From the NCBI GenBank assembly GCA_017624835.1, contig JAGAMG010000007.1, positions 1 to 64,000 on the forward strand: a stretch of DNA of 64,000 nt, given 5' to 3'. The stretch is from Lachnospiraceae bacterium (GTDB taxonomy: Bacteria > Bacillota > Clostridia > Lachnospirales > Lachnospiraceae). Positions 33,855-44,594 of the stretch are shown piece after piece. Position 1 is the first letter of the stretch. The number at the start of each line of letters is the position of its first letter. The notes beneath the pieces were generated by a model, which was given only the letters and a program-made list of their open reading frames with translations, was not told where the DNA came from and ran no database searches. Both the position numbers and the translations under genes were made by a program.

Positions 33855-36800
33855 TTAATCATCAAGCTCTTTATCTATCAGATTGACACTTACCAAAGTA
33901 GATACGCCCTTTTCCTGCATGGTAATACCATACAGACGATCCACCTGCTCCATGGTTCCTCTTCTGTGGGTAATTACAATAAACTGAGTATTCTTGGTCA
34001 GCTTATGTAAATATTTCGCAAATCTTCCTACATTGGAATCATCCAGCGCCGCCTCAATCTCATCCAGCAGACAGAATGGTGAGGGCTTAAGATTCTGAAT
34101 GGCAAACAACAAAGAAATTGCTGAAAGTGCCTTTTCTCCACCGGACAACTGCATCATATTCTGCAGTTTCTTTCCGGGGGGCTGTGCAATAATGCGGATT
34201 CCGGCTTCCAGAATATCCTCATCCTCCATCAGCTCCAGGGTACCCTTTCCGCCACCAAAAAGCTCCTTAAATACCTTATCAAATTCCCGGCTGATTTCCG
34301 CAAACTTCTCAGTAAACTGCTTTCTCATTGCAGTATCAAGCTCTTCAATAATACCTTCCAGTGTCTTCTCAGCCTCTACCAAGTCATCATGCTGGGTTTT
34401 CATAAAGGTAAAACGCTCCATCAGATTCTTATAATCCTCAATTGCATTAACATTTACATCACCCAGCTTCTTTATCTGATCCTTTAAGCCGGAAATTTCA
34501 CGCTTCATGGCAGGAAGCTCGGTCATGGTCTCATCCCGCATGGAGGCTGCATCTGATAAGGTAATTTCATATTCATCCCACATATAATTAATTTGGGATT
34601 CAATTCCTTCCTCCAGCTTTTCTTTCTGGGCATTCAGACGATACACTTCCTTATCCAGAGAGGTCATCTTCTCAGAAAGTTCTTCCCTGCTCTTAAAGAA
34701 GTTCTTCTGTTTTGCAGAAAGCTCTTCCTTTTTCACTATATCTTCATGGAGCTTTTGCTCAGACTCAGTCTGTGCTTCATGAGAAGCCTCAATGGTCTTT
34801 TGGATTTCCAAAATACTCTGCTTCTTACGCTCCACTTCCTGTTTATTCTCTTCCAGTGCTTCCAAAATTTCATTCAATTCTGCCTGGGAGCGACCGATTT
34901 CACCATTGATACGATCCACATTTGCCTGCTTAAAGCCCTGGGTTTGACGCATTTTTTCTACCTTCAAATCCCATTCATTTACTTTGGCTGCAGCCTGTGT
35001 CTCAACCTCTCTGCTCTCCTCTAATTCTTTCTGAAAAGCAACAATCTGTTCCTGAGTATTCTTCTCCAGATTTTCACTTTCCGAAAGTTCTCTTTGAATG
35101 GATTCCTTATTATTCTTGATGTCAAAAATCATGCCATCAATTTCTTTTTCTTCCTGCTTCAGGGACATAACGCCCTGCTCTTCCTCTTCCATACGCTCTC
35201 TCGCCTGACTGATATTCAATCTGGCAGTATTCTGCTCTATGGATTTACGCTGGATATCGGTTTTTAAGGTTTCCAATTCCATTCGCAGCTTATTACGTTT
35301 GCGTTTGGTATCTTCGATTTCCTGATTAATCTTATCAATCAGTTCCAAAAGCTGCTTTGCCTTTTTCTCCAGTTCATCAAGCTCACGTCTTCTTCCCAGC
35401 AGATTGCTGTTATTCTTAAAGGCACCACCACTGATGGCACCACCGGGCACCAGAAGTTCTCCCTCCAAAGTAACCATACGGATACCATAGTCAAACTTGC
35501 GGGCAATCTTTACAGCATTATCCACATGGTCTACTACTACAATCCTTCCCAGCATGGCTTTTGCCACATTGCGGTATTCCTCTGCAATGTTAACCAGTTC
35601 ATCCGCCATACCGATAACCCCTTTTTCCTTTAACGCCTCAGGGTTTTTAAATTCCTGGGGATTGGTAATACTAGTAAGAGGCAGGAATGTGGCACGTCCC
35701 AGACGATTATCCTTAAGATACTGAATCATTTTCTTGGCAGTCTGCTCATCATCCGTAACAATATTCTGAATATTACCACCAAGGGCGGTCTCAATTGCTG
35801 TTTCGTATTTTGCGTCTACCTTAATAATATCCGCAACAACACCGATAATACCTTTATTTTTTTCCTTTTGCTCCATTACCTTTTTAACACTGCCACCATA
35901 TCCCTCATAGCGCTCTGTTAAATTGGTTAAGGCATCCAGCTTGGACTTTTCCTGATGATACTTGGTCTGGGTATCACGCAGCTTGGCATCCCTGCCAATA
36001 AGGGATTCTCTGATATCCCCAAGTTCAGACTCTATAGATGCCTCATTTTCCGTCATCACACGAATTTCCTCTGTGATTGCAGCAAATTCATCCTCCAATT
36101 TTTTGATGATCTCTTCTCTTGCAGCTTCATCGGATTTGGCACGCAAAAGTCTGGAATTTAATTCTGCTTTTCGAATATTAATCTGCTCCATCATGGTATC
36201 AAAGCGTCCCAGCTTGGACTTAATAGTGGCACGCTGGTTCAACTCACCAATAATGGTATTTTTACCGGCTTCAATACTATTGTTCAGATTCTCTATTTTC
36301 TCCTGAATTGCAGTCAGCTCTGCCCTTACCTTATCAGCAGTAGCAGTAAGCTCCTGCACCTGACTATCGGTATCCTGTTTTTCCTCCAGAATACTTTTCT
36401 TTTCCTCTTCCTTAGCAGCAATCTCAGTCTCCAAAGTATTTCGACGGTTATTCAAATGGATTTCACTGCCGTTAGCAGAATTAATCTGCTCCTTTAAGAC
36501 ATTGATTTCTCCCTCCAGCTTACCACGGAGCAAGCCGGTATCAGTAAGATTACTTCTTGCCTGCTCAATAGCCTCATCCAGACTTTCTATCTGTGTCTGA
36601 ATACTTTCATATTCTTCCTTGATTCCTTCATACTGTGCAGAGGTTGACTGTAAATCCTCACTGGCAATATGGTACTTTTCTTCTACGTTCTGTAGCTGCT
36701 CACGGATTCTCTTGTTCTCCAGCAGGAAAACATTAATATCCAGCTTTTTCAGTTCTTCCTTTTTCTTCAGATAAACCTTTGCCACCTCGGACTGCTTCTC

Positions 36801-37415
36801 CAAGGGACCTACCTGCTTTTCCAATTCAGATAAAATATCACTGACACGCACCAGATTTTGTTTCTCATTCTCCAGCTTGTGCTGTGCAGCTGCCTTACGG
36901 CGCTTAAACTTTACAATACCTGCAGCTTCATCAAAAAGCTCTCTACGCTCCTCCGGCTTACCGCTTAAGATTTTATCAATCTGTCCCTGTCCGATAATGG
37001 AATAACCTTCCTTACCGATACCGGTATCGTAAAACAGCTCATTCACATCCTTCAGACGACAAACTGTACCGTTAATCAGATATTCACTTTCTCCGGAACG
37101 GTAGATTCTTCTGGCAACCGTTACCTCGTCATAGTCAATGGCAAGCTGATGGTCAGAATTATCCAGAGTAATTGCTACATATGCGTAGCTCAAAGGCTTT
37201 CTGGTCTCTGTTCCCGAGAAAATGACATCCTGCATACTGGCACCACGCAGCTGCTTGATTCTCTGCTCACCGAGAACCCAACGCACTGCATCAGCTACAT
37301 TACTTTTACCACTTCCATTGGGTCCTACAATACCTGTAATACCATTATGGAACTGAAATACAATTTTATTGGCAAATGATTTAAAACCATGTACCTCAAT
37401 ACTTTTTAAATACAT
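33855..37415 (-). CDS. smc: Chromosome segregation ATPase SMC
   Basis: A 1186-residue condensin ATPase. The N-terminal Walker A is GPNGSGKSN (31-39). Long coiled coils flank a hinge at about 510-680 ([12 protein letters not shown] ... GGAISGG). The C-terminal head has signature LSGGEKAL (about 1090) and Walker [11 protein letters not shown] (about 1115). Length is normal. Its start overlaps the end of rnc by 20 bases, so translation is coupled, in the conserved rnc-smc-ftsY order. Confidence 0.98.
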   Translation of the reverse strand: MYLKSIEVHGFKSFANKIVFQFHNGITGIVGPNGSGKSNVADAVRWVLGEQRIKQLRGASMQDVIFSGTETRKPLSYAYVAITLDNSDHQLAIDYDEVTVARRIYRSGESEYLINGTVCRLKDVNELFYDTGIGKEGYSIIGQGQIDKILSGKPEERRELFDEAAGIVKFKRRKAAAQHKLENEKQNLVRVSDILSELEKQVGPLEKQSEVAKVYLKKKEELKKLDINVFLLENKRIREQLQNVEEKYHIASEDLQSTSAQYEGIKEEYESIQTQIESLDEAIEQARSNLTDTGLLRGKLEGEINVLKEQINSANGSEIHLNNRRNTLETEIAAKEEEKKSILEEKQDTDSQVQELTATADKVRAELTAIQEKIENLNNSIEAGKNTIIGELNQRATIKSKLGRFDTMMEQINIRKAELNSRLLRAKSDEAAREEIIKKLEDEFAAITEEIRVMTENEASIESELGDIRESLIGRDAKLRDTQTKYHQEKSKLDALTNLTERYEGYGGSVKKVMEQKEKNKGIIGVVADIIKVDAKYETAIETALGGNIQNIVTDDEQTAKKMIQYLKDNRLGRATFLPLTSITNPQEFKNPEALKEKGVIGMADELVNIAEEYRNVAKAMLGRIVVVDHVDNAVKIARKFDYGIRMVTLEGELLVPGGAISGGAFKNNSNLLGRRRELDELEKKAKQLLELIDKINQEIEDTKRKRNKLRMELETLKTDIQRKSIEQNTARLNISQARERMEEEEQGVMSLKQEEKEIDGMIFDIKNNKESIQRELSESENLEKNTQEQIVAFQKELEESREVETQAAAKVNEWDLKVEKMRQTQGFKQANVDRINGEIGRSQAELNEILEALEENKQEVERKKQSILEIQKTIEASHEAQTESEQKLHEDIVKKEELSAKQKNFFKSREELSEKMTSLDKEVYRLNAQKEKLEEGIESQINYMWDEYEITLSDAASMRDETMTELPAMKREISGLKDQIKKLGDVNVNAIEDYKNLMERFTFMKTQHDDLVEAEKTLEGIIEELDTAMRKQFTEKFAEISREFDKVFKELFGGGKGTLELMEDEDILEAGIRIIAQPPGKKLQNMMQLSGGEKALSAISLLFAIQNLKPSPFCLLDEIEAALDDSNVGRFAKYLHKLTKNTQFIVITHRRGTMEQVDRLYGITMQEKGVSTLVSVNLIDKELDD

Positions 37416-38109
37416 ATCCTTTATCCCTCAAACGCAGGAGCGCCTGATAGGCAGCCTGCTGCTCCGCCGCTTTTTTTGTTCTTCCCTGGCCTTTTCCCAG
37501 GCTTTCCTGATCCATGAACACCTCCACAACAAAACATTTATCATGTTCAGGACCTTTTTCCTCTAGAAGTTCATAATGAATTTCTTTTTTTAATTTTCCC
37601 TGTATCAGCTCCTGTAAATTACTTTTACTGTCATAAAAGAGCTGCTTATCTTCCAAATCCGAAAGAATAAAGCGATAGATAAACGTCTTAGCATGCTCCA
37701 TGCCTCCATCTAAATAGATAGCACCAATTACAGCCTCCATTGCGTCCGAAATAATACTATCCCTATGTCTTCCTCCGGTATTTTCCTCGCCCTTTCCCAG
37801 AAGCATAAACTGTCCCAGTTCCAAATCCTTTGCACAAAATGCCAAGGATGGTTCACAAACCATGGAAGCTCGCATCTTTGTAAGCTCCCCTTCCGGCATT
37901 TTTTCATGCTCCGTAAACAAAAACTCACTGGATACCAATTCCAAAACAGCATCTCCCAAAAATTCAAGACGCTCATAATGCTTTGCCTTATTAATCTTCT
38001 GTTCATTGGTATAAGAGCTGTGGGTAATTGCCTGCTTTAACAATGCAATATTGTGGAATTGATATCCGATACGCTCTTCCAAATTTTTTAAGGTATATCC
38101 TTCTAACAT
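37396..38109 (-). CDS. rnc: Ribonuclease III
   Basis: A 237-residue double-strand-specific RNase for rRNA and mRNA processing. The catalytic signature ERLEFLGDAVLEL is at 46-58, and a second acidic cluster DAMEAVIGAIYLD lies near 122-134. A dsRNA-binding domain spans about 155-235. It begins downstream of the acpP terminator and overlaps smc by 20 bases. Confidence 0.97.
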   Translation of the reverse strand: MLEGYTLKNLEERIGYQFHNIALLKQAITHSSYTNEQKINKAKHYERLEFLGDAVLELVSSEFLFTEHEKMPEGELTKMRASMVCEPSLAFCAKDLELGQFMLLGKGEENTGGRHRDSIISDAMEAVIGAIYLDGGMEHAKTFIYRFILSDLEDKQLFYDSKSNLQELIQGKLKKEIHYELLEEKGPEHDKCFVVEVFMDQESLGKGQGRTKKAAEQQAAYQALLRLRDKGYVFKKY

Positions 38110-38122
38110 CTTTGAGTCCTTT

Positions 38123-38164
38123 CAAAAAACAAGTATTCCCAAATGCTTGATTCAGGAATACTTT
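38123..38164 (-). terminator. Terminator after acpP
   Basis: Arms AAGTATTCC and GGGAATACTT, a loop of about 14 bases, then a run of Ts on the minus strand, 12 bases past the acpP stop. Confidence 0.75.
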
Positions 38165-38176
38165 TGCAATCAGGAT

Positions 38177-38407
38177 TTAGTTAGCAGCACTCTTAATCAT
38201 TTCCACTGCTTCTTCAACAGTAGTAATCTTCTCTGCTTTTTCTGCCGGAATCTCAATATCAAATTCTTCCTCGATTCCCATAATAATCTGAAATACATCT
38301 AAGGAGTCAGCTCCAAGGTCGTCTACGAATGTGGAGTCCATGGAAATCTCCTCAGGATCAACATTCAAAACTTCTGCGATTACTTTTTTCAACTTTTCAA
38401 ATTCCAT
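38177..38407 (-). CDS. acpP: Acyl carrier protein
   Basis: A 76-residue acidic carrier protein. The phosphopantetheine serine is in [11 protein letters not shown] (S35). It carries growing acyl chains for fatty-acid synthesis and donates them to PlsX. It lies 16 bases after plsX. GAAGGAAC precedes the ATG. Confidence 0.98.
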   Translation of the reverse strand: MEFEKLKKVIAEVLNVDPEEISMDSTFVDDLGADSLDVFQIIMGIEEEFDIEIPAEKAEKITTVEEAVEMIKSAAN

Positions 38408-38423
38408 TTTAGTTCCTTCTTTC

Positions 38424-39434
38424 CTAATCTTCTAATTTGATTTTTTCTTTTATTTTTTCATTTATCTTCTGTTCCTTAAATGCTATGCATTGCAGGATAG
38501 AATTCTTAATTTCAATGGCTTTACTGCTTCCGTGGGTCTTTACCACCAAGCCATTTAAGCCAAGCATGGGCGCGCCGCCGTATTCCTCCAAATCAAAGGA
38601 TTTCAAAGTCTGCTTCAAGGCAGGCTTTACAAGCAAAGCACCGATTTTACTGCGCAGTGTTGACATCATACCACTTTTCACCTTGCGAATCAAGGCTGCA
38701 CCAACACCCTCATACATCTTTAATACTACATTACCTACAAAGGCTTCACACACAATCACATCTGCCACACCGGACGGAATGTCCCTTGCCTCTACACTAC
38801 CGATAAAATTAATCTCAGGACAAGCCTTCAAAAGTGGGAAGGTTTCTTTTACCAAGGCATTTCCCTTCTCCTCCTCGGCACCGATATTAACAATACCGAC
38901 TTTGGGATTCTTTACTCCCATAATATTTTCCATATATACACTACCCATTTTTGCAAACTGCACTAAATGGGAGGGTCTTGCATCCACATTGGCACCACAG
39001 TCAACCAAAAGGCTAACACCATTTTCTGTGGGAATCAACGGAGCAAGAGGTGGTCTCTCCACACCCTTAATACGTCCTACAATTACCTGTCCGCCAACCA
39101 GTACCGCACCGGTACTTCCTGCGGAAACAAAAGCATCACAGGTTCCTTCCTTTACCATATACATGGACTTTACAATGGAAGAATCCTTCTTCCTACGAAT
39201 CGCCATAACCGGAGGCTCCGCTGTCTCAATTACCTCCTCCGCATGTACGATTTCCAACTGTTCTTCATTATATGTATATTTCTTTATTTCCTCTCTGATA
39301 ACCGGCTCCCTGCCTACCAGAAAAACCTTTACACGCTTATCCGCATTAATTGCTTCAATCGCGCCCTTCACAGTTTCAACAGGGGCGTTATCTCCGTCCA
39401 TGGCATCAACCGCTACATTCACAAATTCAGCCAT
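38424..39434 (-). CDS. plsX: Phosphate acyltransferase PlsX
   Basis: A 336-residue enzyme converting acyl-ACP to acyl-phosphate for PlsY. It begins [14 protein letters not shown] and contains [25 protein letters not shown] and [19 protein letters not shown]. Length is normal. It is placed between rpmF and acpP as in most Firmicutes. Confidence 0.97.
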   Translation of the reverse strand: MAEFVNVAVDAMDGDNAPVETVKGAIEAINADKRVKVFLVGREPVIREEIKKYTYNEEQLEIVHAEEVIETAEPPVMAIRRKKDSSIVKSMYMVKEGTCDAFVSAGSTGAVLVGGQVIVGRIKGVERPPLAPLIPTENGVSLLVDCGANVDARPSHLVQFAKMGSVYMENIMGVKNPKVGIVNIGAEEEKGNALVKETFPLLKACPEINFIGSVEARDIPSGVADVIVCEAFVGNVVLKMYEGVGAALIRKVKSGMMSTLRSKIGALLVKPALKQTLKSFDLEEYGGAPMLGLNGLVVKTHGSSKAIEIKNSILQCIAFKEQKINEKIKEKIKLED

Positions 39435-39534
39435 CTTACCTTATCCTTTCAGGCGAAATTTTTTCATCAATTTACACCTTATTTTACTATACTAAAGAGC
39501 CCTATAAAAATCAAGCAAAAAGTATTCTAAACAT

Positions 39535-39568
39535 GAAAAAAGGCTTCTCCCTAATGGGAAAAGCCTGA
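39535..39568 (-). terminator. Terminator of the DUF177-rpmF unit
   Basis: Arms AGGCTTTTCCC and GGGAGAAGCCT with an ATTA loop, followed by six Ts on the minus strand, 20 bases past rpmF. Confidence 0.8.
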
Positions 39569-39587
39569 TTTAATGTTGCGCTATTAA

Positions 39588-39767
39588 TTAATCAACGCTT
39601 ACAACCTGCTTCTTGTTGTAAGAACCGCAAGCCTTACAAACTCTGTGAGGCATCATCAGTGCGCCGCATTTGCTGCACTTTACCAATGTAGGAGCGCTCA
39701 TTTTCCAGTTTGCTCTTCTCTTATCTCTTCTACCTTTGGAAGATTTATTCTTAGGACAAATAGACAT
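39588..39767 (-). CDS. rpmF: 50S ribosomal protein L32
   Basis: A 59-residue zinc-ribbon ribosomal protein starting MSICPKNKSSKGRRDKRRANW. The four zinc cysteines are in CSKCGALMMPHRVCKACG. AGGAGGTGTAACG precedes the ATG. It lies two bases after DUF177, the standard partner gene. Confidence 0.97.
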   Translation of the reverse strand: MSICPKNKSSKGRRDKRRANWKMSAPTLVKCSKCGALMMPHRVCKACGSYNKKQVVSVD

Positions 39768-39769
39768 CG

Positions 39770-40294
39770 TTACACCTCCTTATTCGCGTTGAAGATATCT
39801 TGAATTGCTGCCATGCGAGGATCGGGTACGAAAGTATCACATCCACAATCCTTTTTGTTCCGATTCTGTCCGCACACAGGACATACGCCCTTGCAATTTG
39901 TTGTACAGAGAATCTTCACAGGCCAATTTAACAAAATTTCATGATACACAAAAGCCTCTACATCCAGTTGAAAGCCTTCCATAAAGCTAAGCTCATCGTC
40001 TTCTTCATCTTCTGTAGCAGTGCCGGGGGAAGCAACTACTCTGTCAAACTGTAATGTAAGTGTTGTAGGTACTTCTGTAAGGCATCGGTCACACCTTGTT
40101 TCAAACTTAAGTTCCGCACTGCCTTCCACCTTTGCCTTATTCACACCGATGTTGGTAAAGGTAAATGCTACAGGAGATTTCTCCGTGATTGAAAACTCTC
40201 CCAAACGGCTTTTGAAGCTTGTCATTTCAAGAGGGACTGTAACAGTCTCTACTTTGCCTTCAGATGTTAATACATCAGATAAATTCACTAACAT
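39770..40294 (-). CDS. DUF177 (YceD) family protein
   Basis: A 174-residue protein of the YceD family, encoded before rpmF in most bacteria and linked to 23S rRNA synthesis or stability. It has CDRCL near 93-97 and a second cysteine cluster (CTTNCKGVCPVCGQN, then DCGCD) near the C-terminus, probably a zinc site. GGAGTCGCT precedes the ATG. A consensus promoter lies about 65 bases upstream. Confidence 0.92.
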   Translation of the reverse strand: MLVNLSDVLTSEGKVETVTVPLEMTSFKSRLGEFSITEKSPVAFTFTNIGVNKAKVEGSAELKFETRCDRCLTEVPTTLTLQFDRVVASPGTATEDEEDDELSFMEGFQLDVEAFVYHEILLNWPVKILCTTNCKGVCPVCGQNRNKKDCGCDTFVPDPRMAAIQDIFNANKEV

Positions 40295-40358
40295 AGCGAC
40301 TCCTATGCAATATGCTGTGTAGAAATAAATCTACATGGTTAATTTCACACACTGATTA

Positions 40359-40387
40359 ATTATACATACGACTTAGATGTTTGTCAA
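40359..40387 (-). promoter_or_regulatory. Consensus promoter for DUF177-rpmF
   Basis: On the minus strand TTGACA (40387-40382) and TATAAT (40364-40359) have a 17-base spacer, a perfect match to the vegetative consensus. Confidence 0.8.
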
Positions 40388-40397
40388 CCATTATTTT

Positions 40398-41228
40398 TTA
40401 TTTACTGATTTTCAAAAACAACTCATTAATTCCTTCATAAAAGCCCACGGTGACCACAGTATTCTGCTCCGCAGTTCCCGGAAACCGATACTTTTTAAAA
40501 TAAGGCGTATTTTCCATTAAGGGGTTGGTATCCTCATATACTTCCATGTTTTCCAATCCTACATAGGAGCTCCACTTGTCCATGATATCATCCACATCTA
40601 TCTCTTCCCAAGTCAGGTCTGTGCGGACATAAAATTCATAAATTTTTCCGGTATCCGCATCAATATAAGCATCCAACAGGCGATTGGATTTATCCGCATT
40701 CTGCTGACTGGTAAACAGGCTGACCTTCCACACAGAAAGATTGTTTCTGGGTTCCAAAATGTCAATGGCAGAATAAAGCACCGCATTATAGGCATTGGCT
40801 TTTACCTTTTTCACACTCTCCGGTATTACCCCCAATTCCTTTAATGCCTCTAATTGTTGATTGCAAACATCATAAATTTGTTGCTTATTAATCTCCTTTT
40901 CGGAAGGTCCCTGACGGTTTACCACAAAAGCATAGCTTCCTGTTAATTCATCATAGCTATTTTCCATCGCTTCCACCTTGGTCATGGTGCTTAATTCACT
41001 TTCCGGCAGTTTCTGACTATTCAGGCATTTGGCAAGAATATACAGCTTTTCATTATTATTCATGGTATAGCGATAGCCTTCATTTTCCTCTTCTATAGGT
41101 TCTGCTTCGATATGATTCAGGGATTTTTTGTCATTATATTTAGACATTTTTTCCGGTCCCCATACCGAAACCGCAAATACCAATACCGTAAACAACACCA
41201 AACCAATATTCCTTTTACTCCTGCCCAT
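40398..41228 (-). CDS. Membrane-anchored exported protein of the second two-component operon
   Basis: A 276-residue protein with one N-terminal span (about 8-25) and a long extracytoplasmic part rich in acidic residues and tyrosine. The C-terminal half (LLDAYIDADTGKIYEFYVR) recalls PepSY-like or YpeB-type accessory folds, but I cannot assign a family. Its start overlaps the end of the kinase gene by 14 bases, so it is made with the kinase and may modulate its sensing (inference). Confidence 0.7.
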   Translation of the reverse strand: MGRSKRNIGLVLFTVLVFAVSVWGPEKMSKYNDKKSLNHIEAEPIEEENEGYRYTMNNNEKLYILAKCLNSQKLPESELSTMTKVEAMENSYDELTGSYAFVVNRQGPSEKEINKQQIYDVCNQQLEALKELGVIPESVKKVKANAYNAVLYSAIDILEPRNNLSVWKVSLFTSQQNADKSNRLLDAYIDADTGKIYEFYVRTDLTWEEIDVDDIMDKWSSYVGLENMEVYEDTNPLMENTPYFKKYRFPGTAEQNTVVTVGFYEGINELFLKISK

Positions 41229-42636
41229 GGGTATTTACCTCCTTATTGGGAATCACAAAACCAATATCACTTCCCTCTCCCAAGGTACTTTCAATTAAAA
41301 TTCTACTCTCATGCAATTCCAAAACGGCAGCACACAAAGCCAGCCCCAAACCGGCTCCATTCTTACTTCTGGAACGGGACTTATCCACCATATAAAAGGC
41401 CTCTGTAATCTTTTTGCATTCTTCGGTTGGAATTCCAACACCGTAATCCCTTACCCAGAAATGATATCCATCCTCTTTCTGGCGACCACAAATCTCAATT
41501 TTCATACCCGGCTCAGAAGCCTTAATGGCATTATCCACCAGATTCAGCATAACCGATTTCAAAAGATTGATTTCTCCATAAATAATACCTTTTTCATAGG
41601 AAACTATGATTTCAAACTCTTCATTTTGACCATACATTTCCCGTAAATACTCAAATAATTCTTCCACCCAAATCTCAGAAAATGCAACCTCACCTCGTTT
41701 GGTTACAATGATATCCAATAATCTGAATGCCATAGTTTCCAGACGTTTTCCCTCAGTATAAATATAATTTGCTGAAAGGAAATGCTTCTCCTCATCCAGC
41801 TTCCGGGAACGAAGCAAGTCCGCATACCCGATAATGGCAGTAAGAGGTGTCTTTAATTCATGGGAAAAGGCTGCAATAAAATCCTCCTTTGCCCGATTTT
41901 CCTCTTCCAGCTTATGGATGTTTTCCTCCAAAGCATTTGCCATCAAATTAAAATCACAGGTCAGCCGTCCCATTTCATCATTACTGATTTGCTTTGCCCG
42001 ATAACTATAATCTCCTTCTGCCATTTTTCTGGTAGCATGGGTCAGCAGGCGAATGGGCTTGGTAAGCAGTATAGAAATAAAAAACATCACCACAGAACTG
42101 CTTAGAAGCATCAGACAAGTCACATGGCGGTAAACAGCAAATCCCCGTCTCCGTTCTTCAAACACCTGAGTTACATCCTTCATGGTTTCCAAATACAAAA
42201 CTCTGTCCAAAGTGGTAATGGCTGTTCCGGTCTGCACATAATAACGCTCTCCCGATTGAATTACCCTGTAAATTCTGGTATCCGCATCTATCTGCTCCAA
42301 AAAAGAGGTATCCTCCGTAAATCCCTCACTGGCATAGAGGAGCTTTCGTTCCTCATCTGAAAGACGTAATAAACGTCCCGGTCCATGTCCTCCATTTTCC
42401 AGATTGGAGCCGATTTCCTCTATGGTACTATCCTGTAGCACGTCATATTTGGAAGGAATATTTAAAGCTGCGGTTTCAAAGGCAAACTGTAAAATGCTGC
42501 TGTCATCCATAGCCTGTCCTACTTCTCTGTCCATGGAGGTTTCAAAAACATAATTCACAAAAAAATATCCGCTGGCACCAAATGCCGCCGCCATTATAAT
42601 AATGGTCCACATTAGTATTTTATATGAAAATTTCAT
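41215..42636 (-). CDS. Sensor histidine kinase
   Basis: A 473-residue two-span kinase. Spans lie at about 10-28 and 175-195 with a 145-residue outer domain between them. A HAMP domain (RLLTHATRKMAEGDYSYRAK), a HisKA motif AAFSHELKTPLTAI (H259), an N box VMLNLVDNAIKA and a G box KNGAGLGLALCAAV follow. The gene starts 12 bases after its response regulator and overlaps the exported protein gene. The signal is unknown. Confidence 0.93.
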   Translation of the reverse strand: MKFSYKILMWTIIIMAAAFGASGYFFVNYVFETSMDREVGQAMDDSSILQFAFETAALNIPSKYDVLQDSTIEEIGSNLENGGHGPGRLLRLSDEERKLLYASEGFTEDTSFLEQIDADTRIYRVIQSGERYYVQTGTAITTLDRVLYLETMKDVTQVFEERRRGFAVYRHVTCLMLLSSSVVMFFISILLTKPIRLLTHATRKMAEGDYSYRAKQISNDEMGRLTCDFNLMANALEENIHKLEEENRAKEDFIAAFSHELKTPLTAIIGYADLLRSRKLDEEKHFLSANYIYTEGKRLETMAFRLLDIIVTKRGEVAFSEIWVEELFEYLREMYGQNEEFEIIVSYEKGIIYGEINLLKSVMLNLVDNAIKASEPGMKIEICGRQKEDGYHFWVRDYGVGIPTEECKKITEAFYMVDKSRSRSKNGAGLGLALCAAVLELHESRILIESTLGEGSDIGFVIPNKEVNTHGQE

Positions 42637-42648
42637 CCTATCTTTCCT

Positions 42649-43302
42649 TTATATTTCCAGTCGATATCCTACCTTATATACTGCCAATAGATTATTTTCC
42701 CAACCCATTTTCTTGCGCAATCTCTGAACATGCAATTCCAAGGTACGGCTGTCCGCTATGTATTCGTCCCCCCATACCTTTTCATACAGGGTTTCCTTAA
42801 ATAGTGCCACATTTTTATTCTGAATAAAAAGCACCAGCAGACCGTATTCCTTATTGGTAAGTACAATGGGCTTTCCTGCCTTCGTGACCTTACGGGCTTC
42901 CATATCCACAATCACATCCCCGGCTTCCAAACGCTGCATGGTTTTATTAAATCTGCGCAATACAACTTCCACTCTTGCCACCAATTCTACCACATCAAAG
43001 GGCTTTACCAGATAATCCTCCGCCCCCAATTTGAGCCCCTTAACCCTATCCTTTACCTCATGCTTTGCTGTAATAAATATCACAGGAATTTTTAAAGGGC
43101 GAATATATTCCATAATATCATATCCATCCACTCCCGGAAGCATCACATCCAGCAAAATCAAATCAAACTGTTCCTGTTCAATCATGTCAATGGCTTTCAT
43201 ACCATCCTGCACACTTTTGCAATAATATCCCGCAGCCGACAAGTTAATATCTATCAAATCACATATTGGTTTTTCATCATCCACTATCAGTATTTTAATC
43301 AT
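42649..43302 (-). CDS. OmpR-family response regulator
   Basis: A 217-residue regulator with a receiver domain (VDDE, D52 in LILLDVMLPGVDG, Lys in YLVKPFD) and a winged-helix domain ending NLLAVYKVGYRLEI. The start at 43302 overlaps the stop of the upstream exported-protein gene (ATGA), so translation is coupled; an earlier start would run deep into that gene. The kinase follows. Confidence 0.93.
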   Translation of the reverse strand: MIKILIVDDEKPICDLIDINLSAAGYYCKSVQDGMKAIDMIEQEQFDLILLDVMLPGVDGYDIMEYIRPLKIPVIFITAKHEVKDRVKGLKLGAEDYLVKPFDVVELVARVEVVLRRFNKTMQRLEAGDVIVDMEARKVTKAGKPIVLTNKEYGLLVLFIQNKNVALFKETLYEKVWGDEYIADSRTLELHVQRLRKKMGWENNLLAVYKVGYRLEI

Positions 43303-44387
43303 TCCGTTATCTCTACTTTCCATCCCCAATAGCCGCGTATAATGGTTACCAGCTCTTCCAGGGTATTTTCTTCTGTACATTGATAATAATCCTTAAATCC
43401 GGTATCGATATCAAAGCCCCCGGTTCTTTGGTAATAAATCGCACATTCCGTCTGCACCAAAACCTCTCCCGCGGGGCCTTCATTACTGTATCTGGCTAAT
43501 ACCACCAAATCCTTCATCCCATCTCCATCCATGTCCTTTCCAGTCATTCCCTTCAAGGCATAAAGATTGTCATGATCCCCCATGGGCTGAAAGCTCCACA
43601 CAATATCACCCTGTTCATCCACAAGGTATATCATAAACACATCATATTCCGATATACTGAATACCCCCGGCACTACCCGAAGTCTTCCCAGCTTTTCAAA
43701 ATTACGTGTGTAACACTGCTCTTCTATAATATCGAAGCCGTTTTCCAAAAGCTCTTCTTCCGTATCTGCTGTATATAGAAATTCTGTTGACTGCCCATCT
43801 CTTACAAATGCCACAATACAATTGGCACTCTTATTCATGCTAAACCGATTAATTTTTTCAGAGATTCTATAATCACGATAAAAGCTGCCCTTTCTTTGAA
43901 ACAACACATCCCCCGTTTTATAGGTTTTTCCTGCATAGTCTCCGCTTTCATTCACGCAGGAAGTAATTAAAATAATATCTGTAAAGCCATCCCTATTAAC
44001 ATCCTGAAAGGATACTGCTGCAATATCCTTTGTAGGCTGTTCCATACTGCCTCTGTATAATTGATTGGTAGCCAGCTGATTGGTTTTATAAAGAATCTCT
44101 CCTTCTTTATTGGCTATAAAAAGCACCAATCTTTTATATTCCCTCTCCATTGCCGGTATAAAGGTCAGTTCCTCTTCTGAAAAGCTTTCCAAAACAACAG
44201 GAAAAATCTGGTCTTCTATTATGAAAAAACCTTTTCCCGCAATTTCTTCTACTTTACTGATATTCGCAAATCTATCCTCATACTCCTCATATGCCGCCAG
44301 CAACTCCTGCTCTTTGGTTGCTGCCGCTACCTGTAAGGAGCTTACTACAAACATTATGATTGCCAAAAGCAAACCACATTTCTTCAC
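43299..44387 (-). CDS. Secreted protein with FG-GAP/VCBS-like calcium loops
   Basis: A 362-residue exported protein with a signal peptide at 1-23 (cleavage near VAAA-T). Two Dx[DN]xDG calcium-type loops, DVNRDGFTDI (129-138) and DMDGDGMKDL (285-294), are typical of FG-GAP/VCBS beta-propeller blades. It heads an operon with a response regulator, a kinase and a membrane-anchored protein, overlapping the regulator gene by four bases. A role as an extracytoplasmic sensor or ligand-binding component for the kinase is inferred from this arrangement. Confidence 0.75.
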   Translation of the reverse strand: MKKCGLLLAIIMFVVSSLQVAAATKEQELLAAYEEYEDRFANISKVEEIAGKGFFIIEDQIFPVVLESFSEEELTFIPAMEREYKRLVLFIANKEGEILYKTNQLATNQLYRGSMEQPTKDIAAVSFQDVNRDGFTDIILITSCVNESGDYAGKTYKTGDVLFQRKGSFYRDYRISEKINRFSMNKSANCIVAFVRDGQSTEFLYTADTEEELLENGFDIIEEQCYTRNFEKLGRLRVVPGVFSISEYDVFMIYLVDEQGDIVWSFQPMGDHDNLYALKGMTGKDMDGDGMKDLVVLARYSNEGPAGEVLVQTECAIYYQRTGGFDIDTGFKDYYQCTEENTLEELVTIIRGYWGWKVEITE

Positions 44388-44500
44388 ACACTCACCGCCT
44401 TGCCTTCTGCCTTTATCTGATGTTTCGACTAAAAACAGTTTAGCATGTCATTCCATTGATTTACAGAGCATTTTTCTTAATTTTTGTTAATCTTTTCCAT

Positions 44501-44557
44501 TTAAAAGGACATTCCTGCTTCCTCGAAACGAATTTCATGGAATCAAAAATGCCCTTT
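44501..44557 (-). terminator. Probable terminator downstream of ackA
   Basis: Arms AAAGGGCATT and AATGTCCTTT pair over ten positions (one G-U) around a partly paired inner segment, followed by TTTT on the minus strand, about 40 bases after ackA. Confidence 0.5.
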
Positions 44558-44594
44558 CTATTTCATTTATTTAATTATACACGTTTTACTTTGA

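Noticed and set aside
38437..39495. 352-codon plus-strand open frame opposite plsX
   Set aside because: It is the antisense shadow of plsX; its composition mirrors that gene, and there is no promoter or ribosome site.
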